The notes beneath the pieces are model-generated. The model saw only the letters and a list, made by a program, of their open reading frames with translations. It was not told the DNA's origin and made no database searches. DNA of 6,711 nt from Thermodesulfobacteriaceae bacterium. Its GTDB lineage: Bacteria > Desulfobacterota > Dissulfuribacteria > Dissulfuribacterales > UBA3076. Position numbers and translations under genes: made by a program. This document shows positions 1 through 5,032 of the stretch, piece after piece (position 1 is the stretch's first letter; each line of letters begins with the position of its first letter). The stretch spans positions 1 to 6,711 of the forward strand of contig DTYO01000302.1 in the NCBI GenBank assembly GCA_012961845.1, written 5' to 3'.

Positions 1-177
1 ATGACAGCGAGAACATTGATAAAGTTTTCTACTCGCCACAAAACTGTATTTTTGGAAACCCCACGATGGGCATTGAAAACCTTGAAGCCAACTGATCTTG
101 GCCAAAGTTTGGCTGCAAGCCCTTTCAGTACCAAATTTCTTCTGCCATTCCAGAAGAGATATAACCGGCATTTTCAT
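1..177 (-). CDS. IS1595-type transposase, N-terminal 59 residues (runs off the left edge)
   Basis: Read on the minus strand from the ATG at 177, the frame stays open to base 1 and gives 59 residues. The start resembles the zinc-ribbon N-terminus of IS1595-family transposases: a helix with SLLEWQKKFGTE, then ACSQTLAKISW, then GFQCPSWG, and finally KLYQCSRCH. This domain usually has two zinc knuckles, CPxCG and CxxC. The second is intact (Cys55 and Cys58). In the first, Cys36 is present but the expected second cysteine is Trp39 (codon TGG, one base from TGC or TGT). That suggests a decaying copy, a sequencing error or a tolerated change. An in-frame TGA at 187-189 fixes the start region, and GAGG at 185-188 lies 7 nt from the ATG; a second ATG at 171 is possible. 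The DDE catalytic domain would lie outside the window. The family call rests on recalled motif similarity. Confidence 0.72.
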   Translation of the reverse strand, partial: MKMPVISLLEWQKKFGTERACSQTLAKISWLQGFQCPSWGFQKYSFVASRKLYQCSRCH

Positions 178-227
178 AGCAAAACCTCATTAGAGATAAC
201 ATCCTGATCTTGCTAGATAATAAAAAC

Positions 228-254
228 ATTATACTGAATATCGTATAGAGTCAA
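228..254 (-). promoter_or_regulatory. Possible promoter of the transposase gene
   Basis: On the minus strand a perfect TATAAT (bases 233 to 228) follows TTGACT (bases 254 to 249) with a spacer of only 15 nt, shorter than the usual 16-18. It lies about 50 nt upstream of the transposase start in AT-rich sequence. The box sequences are good but the spacing is poor, so this is a candidate only. I could not recognise the terminal inverted repeat of the element between here and the larE stop. Confidence 0.35.
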
Positions 255-394
255 TAATATTTATTGCTGCAAGCCTGAATTTTCTCCGATTTTGCAAAAA
301 AACAGCGATAATTATGAATGCAGTACCGGTCAGCCTCAGATTGAACCCGTGCATCGGGAGGTTTCGGACAGACGCTGCGTTCTCACGTCAGCAC

Positions 395-1222
395 TTATTT
401 CCCTGGTGTTTCATTACTTGGACCAGGCTCCTCATTCCCGACCAGATAATTGTCTGACAGAACTATCTCCCTGAAACCATTCTGCGCGGCAAAATCATAC
501 ACCCTGTTCCAGTTTCTCTTGACCAAAGCCAGAGATCCACGGGAAACCTTCAAGACTGCCCTGTCCGTACTGACACAGAACCTTACCGGTTTGACGGCCA
601 AACCGCGGAGAAAATCCTCCATAATCTGGATAGTTGCCAGCTGTTCCCCTGTAACGGGCTTTCCGACGTCTATCCGGGTTGCTAGGCATGACTGGCTGTG
701 TCTGTTCCAAGTGGACAGCCCGATTTCTCTGCTCAGATTTCTTATTTTCTGTTTGGTAAAACACAGGTGTGCCAGCGGCATATCGATACCGTGTTCCAGA
801 ATAGCCTGTATGCCTGGTCTGTGTGCAGACAGGTCGTCGTGTTGGGTTCCATCCATGATGTGGTACAGACCGAATCCGGACGCCGTGGATTTCAATATGT
901 TGTACATATGTTTTTTGCAGTAATAACAACGTAGTATTCCGTTTTCTACGATGTCTGAAAAAGAAAGTGGATCCCACTGGATCTCATATAACCTGACACC
1001 TATTTCCTCTGCGGCACTGTGGGCCCGTCTGCGTTCAGCACCGGACAGAAACGGAGAGACCATCAGGAAAGGCACTACCGGTCCCCGGCATGCATGCACG
1101 GCAATCTTCAACAAAAAAGTGCTGTCTACACCGCCGGAAAACGCAACAGCAACACGTGACTGGATAGCTGAAAGATATTGAATGAAGGAATCACAGCCCC
1201 TTGGGAAAGGAAGAAGGATCAT
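395..1222 (-). CDS. larE: LarE-type ATP-dependent sulfur transferase (nickel-pincer cofactor synthesis)
   Basis: This 275-residue protein has the usual LarE length. LarE adenylates the carboxylates of the pyridinium dicarboxylate mononucleotide made by LarB and replaces oxygen with sulfur, in the cytoplasm. Visible motifs: the PP-loop SGGVDST (29-35); RCYYCKK with Cys99 and Cys102; DGTxxDDLxxxRPG (124-137); and SCLATR with Cys179, at the place of the sulfur-donating cysteine of Lactobacillus plantarum LarE (Cys176). A CxxC plus this third cysteine matches the LarE type reported to bind a 4Fe-4S cluster. Several usual motifs are altered: the HHGxxARIEV stretch reads CVSTDRAVLKV (216-226), and the C-terminal GYRxGS reads NYLVGN (258-263). 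The ATG shares ATGA with the stop of the preceding DUF39 gene and has no ribosome-binding site close by, so translational coupling is likely. A LarE paralogue with another substrate is the main alternative. Confidence 0.88.
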   Translation of the reverse strand: MILLPFPRGCDSFIQYLSAIQSRVAVAFSGGVDSTFLLKIAVHACRGPVVPFLMVSPFLSGAERRRAHSAAEEIGVRLYEIQWDPLSFSDIVENGILRCYYCKKHMYNILKSTASGFGLYHIMDGTQHDDLSAHRPGIQAILEHGIDMPLAHLCFTKQKIRNLSREIGLSTWNRHSQSCLATRIDVGKPVTGEQLATIQIMEDFLRGLAVKPVRFCVSTDRAVLKVSRGSLALVKRNWNRVYDFAAQNGFREIVLSDNYLVGNEEPGPSNETPGK

Positions 1223-2400
1223 TCACTGGCTGCAGCAGTTGGCAGCAACTCCTGCGGTTCACCCAGGAGGAATCTGTCCTCACTTATGCTCTTTTTCAGT
1301 ATCCCGGCAATTTCTCTGGCCCTGGGATAGCTGGAAAGGGGGGCAGCAGGAACGGTTTTGTCTCCCAGTTTAATGTAGCCTTTTTTTAGCTGTGCATAAG
1401 TAACCTCCAGCAGACTTTCTCCTGTGCCTTCCGGATAATCTTTTCCGTAATCCATCACCTGAGTCACGATGTCATCGTCTGAAATTGCTGTCCGCATTGC
1501 CATTTCCTCATTTAATATGGGTATGGGCACACCCATTCCCACTGCAATCGAACAACCATACCCGAGCAGGCTGACTCCAACCAGCCATCTCGGGCTCATC
1601 TGCTTCAGGTTTCCGGTAATCATCAGTGTTCCTGCAGGCTTCCTTGGAATACCTTTCCGGGTGCGGGGAACATCGGGATTGTGCTGGGTTCCTGCACATA
1701 CCACATACCCTACGCCTCCGCCAAGAAAGATACGGGTGCCTGTTCCGATGGTCTGATAAAAAGGATCGTTGAACAGAGGGCTTAACTGTCCGGACGTACA
1801 ATAATTAGCATTTCCAAATCTGGGCCTGAGGATGCCCATATATGTATAAATGGTTTTATCGGTGGCGTTCACGGCACAATTATAGTTCTGGTAGGCATTT
1901 CTTGGATTGCACAGCTGGGCAAAAGGTACCTCTGAAAGAGTTATGCGTTTTTCGAACTGTTGGCGCGGATAACAGTGCGTTCCATAGGCCTCGGCCTTCA
2001 GACTAAGGGATTTACCAGCTACAAGGTCTTGAATGACGTGCCCTCCCCCGTAAAGGAATTCACCTGGATATATCTTGTTCAGGGGATCGTCCTTGTGAGG
2101 TTCGGCCGCTCCTACATATATGTCCACTGCAGCAAGGCCGGCATGAACAGGCACTCCGTTGACCCAGACCTTCGCGGCCTTTATTCCGGGTACACTATGA
2201 CCGAAATTGATGAAAGCACCCGAAGAACACATTGGTGAAAAAGTGCCGGTTGTGACCACGTCCACCTTTTGCGCAGCTTTCACTTCACCGTTCTCCCGAA
2301 CGATGTCGATCATCTCCTCAGCAGTCACGACCACCGCTTTACCGGAACGGATTTTCTCATTGATTTCGTTGAAAGTCTTGTTTACCTGATAGTGGGGCAT
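1219..2400 (-). CDS. DUF39 homocysteine biosynthesis protein (aspartate semialdehyde sulfurtransferase type)
   Basis: This 393-residue protein matches the DUF39/HcyBio family (COG1900), whose archaeal member MA1821 is needed to make homocysteine from aspartate semialdehyde and sulfide through a cysteine persulfide. Family-like stretches include VNKTFNEINEKI at the start, TGTFSPMCSSGAFINFGH (51-68), the glycine-rich YGGGHVIQDLVAGK (117-130), LGGGVGYVVCAGTQHNP (226-242) and the SLLGYGCSIAVGMGVPIPILNEEMA region (277-301). Cys58 and Cys143 (YGTHCYPRQ) sit where I recall the two functionally important cysteines of MA1821 (Cys54 and Cys131). Archaeal members carry a CBS pair at the C-terminus; this one ends without it, and a separate CBS-ACT gene lies just upstream. 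No signal peptide or membrane segment is seen, so it is probably cytoplasmic. The N-terminus aligns with the family start, although no clear ribosome-binding site precedes the ATG. No ferredoxin/NIL-domain partner is in the window. Confidence 0.88.
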   Translation of the reverse strand: MPHYQVNKTFNEINEKIRSGKAVVVTAEEMIDIVRENGEVKAAQKVDVVTTGTFSPMCSSGAFINFGHSVPGIKAAKVWVNGVPVHAGLAAVDIYVGAAEPHKDDPLNKIYPGEFLYGGGHVIQDLVAGKSLSLKAEAYGTHCYPRQQFEKRITLSEVPFAQLCNPRNAYQNYNCAVNATDKTIYTYMGILRPRFGNANYCTSGQLSPLFNDPFYQTIGTGTRIFLGGGVGYVVCAGTQHNPDVPRTRKGIPRKPAGTLMITGNLKQMSPRWLVGVSLLGYGCSIAVGMGVPIPILNEEMAMRTAISDDDIVTQVMDYGKDYPEGTGESLLEVTYAQLKKGYIKLGDKTVPAAPLSSYPRAREIAGILKKSISEDRFLLGEPQELLPTAAASE

Positions 2401-2575
2401 TTCAATTGTACTTTAATTTACCGCAATTTATCGCTGTCCATAACCGGCCTCTTATACCCATCTCCTGGTCATGGAAAAAATGATACCTGAAATATCAAGT
2501 ACAGATCTGCTTTTATTTGTTTGGATTACCTGATTTCAAACGAAAAACGTCATTCTGGACCGTACATACCTCATG
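2401..2575. other. 175-bp gap between the CBS-ACT and DUF39 genes
   Basis: The gap contains no gene I can support. On the minus strand a TATAAG (bases 2455 to 2450) could be a -10 box for the DUF39-larE pair, but no good -35 box precedes it. AGGAG at 2462-2466 directly abuts an ATG at 2461 that opens a 19-codon frame ending just before the DUF39 start; the spacing is too tight for normal initiation. DUF39 and larE may therefore be read from here or by read-through from upstream. Confidence 0.3.
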
Positions 2576-2586
2576 TCAGTCCAGAA
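2543..2586 (-). terminator. Possible weak terminator after the CBS-ACT gene
   Basis: An 8-bp perfect inverted repeat, TTCTGGAC (2553-2560) and GTCCAGAA (2579-2586), flanks an 18-nt loop that contains the TGA stop of the CBS-ACT gene. On the minus strand it is followed after 5 nt by five T residues (bases 2547 to 2543). The long loop and short T tract make it a poor intrinsic terminator; it could also slow transcription or protect the mRNA end before the DUF39 gene. Confidence 0.35.
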
Positions 2587-3181
2587 CGGAAACAATCCTG
2601 TGTCCCTGGTTCTCGAGCGCCTTTATTATATTCATCAGGTTACCCTTTCCAAGCCTTATGTAATGCACTTTCTTCCTGGAGGACTGTGCCTCTATCCCCA
2701 CACTGATGACTTCTCCCCCCATCTCCCGGATCAGGCGGAGGGCGTCGTCCAGGGTTCCACCTTTTTCAGAGAGCATTATGTCAAGACGGGAGCTCTCCTG
2801 CAGGAGTCCAAAGATCCCTATGAAGGCGGCCAGGATGTCGGTTACCGTAATGATACCTACGAGACGCCTCTTTTCCAGTATGGGCAGCCCGCCTATCTTG
2901 TATTTATGTATCAAACGGGCTGCCGAATCTATGCTGGTGTGCGGATCCACCGTTATAGGATTGACAATCATGACATCGGAGACCTTGAGATCCTTTACTA
3001 TTGAAGGAATAAAATACTGACGCAGATTGCTTTCTGTGACCAGGCCCTGCATGGAGTCCCTGTCTGACACTACTGGAAGGTGTCTTATTGAATGGCGGTG
3101 CATTAATTCCATCGCCTCCATGATAGTGGCATCAGGACCGATAGTGATCAGATCTCTGACCATCCAGTTTTTGACTTTCAC
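2576..3181 (-). CDS. CBS-CBS-ACT domain protein (AcuB-like putative sensor)
   Basis: This 201-residue protein has two CBS domains, about 1-60 (VKNWMVRDLITIGPDATIMEA, then HLPVVSD and GLVTESNL) and 64-122 (VSDVMIVNPITVDPHTSI, then GGLPILEKRRLVGIITVTDIL), followed by an ACT-like domain at about 128-200. CBS pairs typically bind adenine nucleotides such as AMP, ATP or S-adenosylmethionine, and ACT domains bind amino acids, so a regulatory role is likely; the ligand cannot be read from sequence. The start is GTG at 3181, chosen because GAGG at 3187-3190 lies 5 nt upstream and the reading matches the family's usual MxVKNWM opening. The name AcuB-like reflects domain order only; nothing here points to acetoin metabolism. 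Its place between larB and the DUF39 gene, and the lack of CBS domains in that DUF39 protein, suggest it may regulate the DUF39 enzyme in trans. Confidence 0.88.
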   Translation of the reverse strand: MKVKNWMVRDLITIGPDATIMEAMELMHRHSIRHLPVVSDRDSMQGLVTESNLRQYFIPSIVKDLKVSDVMIVNPITVDPHTSIDSAARLIHKYKIGGLPILEKRRLVGIITVTDILAAFIGIFGLLQESSRLDIMLSEKGGTLDDALRLIREMGGEVISVGIEAQSSRKKVHYIRLGKGNLMNIIKALENQGHRIVSVLD

Positions 3182-3190
3182 TGCTACCTC
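3182..3190 (-). promoter_or_regulatory. Ribosome-binding site that fixes the GTG start of the CBS-ACT gene
   Basis: On the minus strand GAGG (bases 3190 to 3187) lies 5 nt before the GTG at 3181. No in-frame ATG comes before Met7, and the nearby GTG at 3192 is out of frame, so GTG at 3181 is the best start. Confidence 0.65.
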
Positions 3191-3271
3191 ACGTTATGGC
3201 TTTTCTCAACAATCCGGTGAACCCGTATGCAGGAAACATCATATGCCACAACATTCACTATCGCAAGAAGG

Positions 3272-3331
3272 TTTGTTTGGCCTGGTTGTGGATCCACGAA
3301 TCCGGATTATTCGCTTCGAAAGCCAAACAAA
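3272..3331. repeat. Palindrome-rich hairpin in the leader of the CBS-ACT gene
   Basis: A perfect 10-bp inverted repeat, TTTGTTTGGC (3272-3281) and GCCAAACAAA (3322-3331), encloses 40 bases that are themselves rich in palindromes: GTGGATCCAC (3288-3297), AATCCGGATT (3299-3308), TTCGAA (3315-3320) and a CGAAT/ATTCG stem (3297-3301 with 3309-3313). If transcribed from the promoter at 3347-3355 it would form a branched structure at the 5' end of the leader. I do not recognise a known riboswitch. It could be an RNA regulatory element, a protein-binding site or the remnant of a small inverted-repeat element. Confidence 0.6.
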
Positions 3332-3346
3332 TGCTAATTAACTTAA

Positions 3347-3355
3347 ATTATAGCA
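3347..3355 (-). promoter_or_regulatory. Extended -10 promoter for the CBS-ACT gene
   Basis: The minus strand reads TGCTATAAT (bases 3355 to 3347), a perfect -10 box with the TGN extension that can make up for a poor -35 box. No good -35 hexamer is found at the usual distance; GACTCA at 18 nt is weak. Transcription would begin near 3340 and give a leader of about 160 nt before the GTG at 3181. This suggests the CBS-ACT gene, and perhaps DUF39-larE, can be read apart from larB. Confidence 0.5.
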
Positions 3356-3381
3356 GTTTAAAAAATTTAGTGAGTCACAGA

Positions 3382-3424
3382 CCGCACCAAAAAGGTGCAG
3401 TGAATTCCATCACGGTTATTCACT
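3382..3424 (-). terminator. Terminator-like double hairpin at the end of larB
   Basis: On the minus strand a 7-bp perfect stem, AGTGAAT/ATTCACT (3418-3424 with 3399-3405, loop 12 nt), overlaps the larB stop codon. It is followed by GCACC, five T residues, and GGTGC, which can form a second 5-bp hairpin (3384-3388 with 3394-3398). The first hairpin plus the T run is the more terminator-like part, though it is AT-rich and separated from the T run by 5 nt. A further six-T run lies at 3360-3365. Confidence 0.4.
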
Positions 3425-4175
3425 TACTGTTTATCATGGCTGCAAGGCTTGCGGCACCAAATCCGTTGTCTATATTGACTACTCCTACCCCGGAGGCACA
3501 TGTATTCAGCATTGTAAGCAGCGGAGCCAAGCCATGAAAATTTGCGCCATATCCCGTGCTTGTGGGTACCGCAATTACGGGAACTCCCACCAGCCCTCCA
3601 ACTATACTTGGAAGGACACCGTCCATTCCTGCAACGGTGATTACCGCGCCTGCCGCCTGGAGCTCCCCGGTTCGAGAAAGAATTCTGTGGACTCCCGCCA
3701 CCCCCGCATCGTAGATTCGCCTGAATGGATGCCCCATCATCCTGAGTGTGATGCACGCCTCTTCCGCCACCGGGATGTCGGATGTTCCTGCCGACACCAC
3801 GATAATTGTGCCCCTGGTTTCAGGTTCAGGGCTGGACTTGCTGTCAGACCAGGTGAGTACCCGGGCCACATCATGATAGGTCATGCCGTCCAGCTCTCTG
3901 CAGATTTCGCGGGCCTGGCTCCTATCCAGCCTGGTAACCAGAACGGGAGCACCGCGTGTCATGAACGCAGATATGATCTCGATAAGCTGGTGAGAGGATT
4001 TACCCGGACCATATATGACCTCAGGAAAGCCTTTTCTTACATGCCTGTGGTGATCCAGACAGGCAAACCCCAGATCTTCAAATGGAAATGTCCTGAGCCT
4101 TTTCAGCCCTTCCTCTACTGTCAATTCACCTGAGCTGACAGCATTCAGCAGTGCCCTGAGCTTCTTCCCGTCCAT
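3420..4175 (-). CDS. larB: LarB, nickel-pincer cofactor biosynthesis carboxylase/hydrolase
   Basis: This 251-residue protein matches LarB in length and order of motifs. LarB carboxylates the pyridinium ring of nicotinate adenine dinucleotide and cleaves its phosphoanhydride, releasing AMP and the dicarboxylated mononucleotide used by LarE. The N-terminal helical part includes EEGLKRLRTFPFEDLGFACLDHHR (21-44) and GFPEVIYGPGKS (49-60), both typical of the family. The C-terminal domain, related to PurE-type carboxylases, shows VSAGTSDIPVAEEA (127-140), DAGVAGVHR (156-164), AGMDGVLPSIVGGL (182-195), VPTSTGYGAN (203-212) and LNTCASGVGVVNIDNGFGAA. Cys226 in the last motif corresponds to the cysteine (Cys221 in L. 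plantarum) that forms a transient adduct with the pyridine ring. No key residue is missing. The ATG fits the family start, but the ribosome-binding site is weak. LarE lies about 2.2 kb downstream on the same strand; LarC and LarA are absent from the window. Confidence 0.95.
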   Translation of the reverse strand: MDGKKLRALLNAVSSGELTVEEGLKRLRTFPFEDLGFACLDHHRHVRKGFPEVIYGPGKSSHQLIEIISAFMTRGAPVLVTRLDRSQAREICRELDGMTYHDVARVLTWSDSKSSPEPETRGTIIVVSAGTSDIPVAEEACITLRMMGHPFRRIYDAGVAGVHRILSRTGELQAAGAVITVAGMDGVLPSIVGGLVGVPVIAVPTSTGYGANFHGLAPLLTMLNTCASGVGVVNIDNGFGAASLAAMINSK

Positions 4176-4290
4176 TAATTCAATTTATCAAATATTTAAT
4201 ATATCTATTGAAGAAAATGTTTATTTATCGTTTGACCATTGCCCCAGACATGGTTTGTTGAAGACAGAACCCGGTAATCACCTGCCCGGA
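4176..4290. other. AT-rich gap upstream of larB
   Basis: This 115-bp gap is very AT-rich near larB (4176-4230). It offers several TATATT- or TAAATA-like boxes on the minus strand but no convincing -35 partner, so a larB promoter is likely but cannot be placed. No gene or RNA is seen. Confidence 0.35.
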
Positions 4291-4305
4291 TCAGATCCGT
4301 CTGAT
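4287..4305. repeat. Overlapping alternative hairpins at the end of the helical-protein gene
   Basis: Two perfect 6-bp inverted repeats share bases: CGGATC-A-GATCCG (4287-4299) and ATCAGA-TCCG-TCTGAT (4290-4305). The second spans the stop codon of the gene at 4291-4872 and closes on a four-base loop, so only one could form at a time; the first has a one-base centre and is better read as a DNA palindrome. No T run follows on the minus strand, so this is not a standard terminator. Confidence 0.4.
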
Positions 4306-4872
4306 ATACACCTTCATCTCATCGAGCTTCTGTTCAAATTGGTCATTGAGTTCACCGGAAAGGCGGGTCCACTCCTGCTGAAACTCAGGCAGGGCCTCCA
4401 CATCTACGGAGGATGCCGCTTCGCTGCCGTACTGCATGGCAACTGCCTGCTGCACCTCCCCGAGCCTGCCCTGAAACTGGGCTTTGAGTTGGTCCCGGTA
4501 ATGATCCCTGGTCTGTTCAAACGCGGAAAGGAGATCTTCCATCTGCGGAAGTACCTGATTCGCCGGACTGCCCTTGATGTCGACTATTCCCTTCATGGCC
4601 CTTCTGATGGTGCTCAATTGATCCTTGTCTCTTGGAAGCACTATGTTTCTGAGCAGTGCATCCGTGGCTCCGTTCAGTATGTCGGGCAGAACGGCAGCCT
4701 CAAATTCACTCAATGCGGCCTTGAGGTCCTCTGTTTCTCCGTTTATATATCGGGCCGCTAGTCGGCGTCCGGTATTTATCCTTTCGTCTTTTTTGATTTC
4801 TTCCCTGCTGGTGCGTCCGAGACGGTCCGCCTTTTCCATAGCTATTTCAAGTGCACTCTTGATTTCACCCAT
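4291..4872 (-). CDS. Uncharacterised helical, coiled-coil-like protein
   Basis: This 193-residue protein is not one whose function I can name. It begins MGEIKSALEIAMEKADRLGR, an opening I associate with short conserved hypothetical proteins of Desulfobacterota, but that is a recollection, not a search result. It is rich in Glu, Gln, Lys, Arg and Ala with few glycines or prolines, and is probably almost all helix; the C-terminal part (about 110-188) has heptad-like spacing such as QVLPQMEDLLSAFEQTRDHYRDQLKAQFQGRL. There are no cysteines, no signal peptide and no membrane segment, so a soluble structural, adaptor or regulatory role is possible. GGAG lies 12 nt before the ATG at 4872, a little far for a ribosome-binding site. 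It is 115 bp upstream of larB on the same strand and could be co-transcribed, but nothing in it suggests cofactor synthesis. Confidence 0.8.
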   Translation of the reverse strand: MGEIKSALEIAMEKADRLGRTSREEIKKDERINTGRRLAARYINGETEDLKAALSEFEAAVLPDILNGATDALLRNIVLPRDKDQLSTIRRAMKGIVDIKGSPANQVLPQMEDLLSAFEQTRDHYRDQLKAQFQGRLGEVQQAVAMQYGSEAASSVDVEALPEFQQEWTRLSGELNDQFEQKLDEMKVYIRRI

Positions 4873-4898
4873 TTTTACTTACAACTCCGATCAGAAAT

Positions 4899-4926
4899 TT
4901 TTTAGTTATTGTTGATGGTTTTTCAA
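4899..4926 (-). promoter_or_regulatory. Possible promoter of the helical-protein gene
   Basis: On the minus strand TTGAAA (bases 4926 to 4921) and TAAAAA (bases 4904 to 4899) are separated by 16 nt and would start transcription about 20 nt before the gene at 4872. The -10 box is imperfect. It overlaps the plus-strand candidate for the kinase gene, so the two divergent genes may compete or be co-regulated here. Confidence 0.3.
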
Positions 4927-4937
4927 GCTGTTAAATA
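4909..4937 (+). promoter_or_regulatory. Possible promoter of the two-domain kinase gene
   Basis: TTGTTG (4909-4914) and TAAATA (4932-4937) are separated by 17 nt, giving a leader of nearly 90 nt before the ATG at 5033. A second -10-like stretch (GATAATAC, near 4957-4964) lies downstream without a well-spaced -35 box. Both are weak matches. Confidence 0.3.
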
Positions 4938-5021
4938 TCGACAAAAGTTTTCAGAGATAATACAAGGTAGATGCAGCATAATAATGCTTAATGACAGTAG
5001 CAACTATTTCATAAATGCTTC

Positions 5022-5032
5022 AGGAGAAGATA
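5022..5032 (+). promoter_or_regulatory. Ribosome-binding site that selects ATG 5033
   Basis: AGGAGA at 5022-5027 leaves 5 nt before the ATG at 5033, an ideal position. The in-frame ATG at 5015 lies before this site and has no purine-rich stretch upstream, so the protein should start MASEPIWM, six residues shorter than the longest open frame. Confidence 0.75.

Noticed and set aside
1..207. Plus-strand 68-codon open frame
   Set aside because: It lies opposite the transposase frame, which has recognisable zinc-ribbon motifs and a ribosome-binding site; the plus-strand product resembles nothing and is explained as a shadow.
2402..2461. 19-codon minus-strand frame just before the DUF39 start, possible leader peptide
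   Set aside because: The AGGAG touches the ATG directly, which is too close for initiation, and the peptide has no runs of methionine or cysteine codons that would suggest attenuation.
3534..4133. Plus-strand 199-codon frame opposite larB
   Set aside because: LarB is unmistakable on the other strand with all family motifs; the plus-strand product has no recognisable domain.
4255..4761. Plus-strand 168-codon frame opposite the helical-protein gene
   Set aside because: The minus-strand frame has a more protein-like composition and consistent helix pattern; the plus-strand product starts in the intergenic gap and shows no domain.
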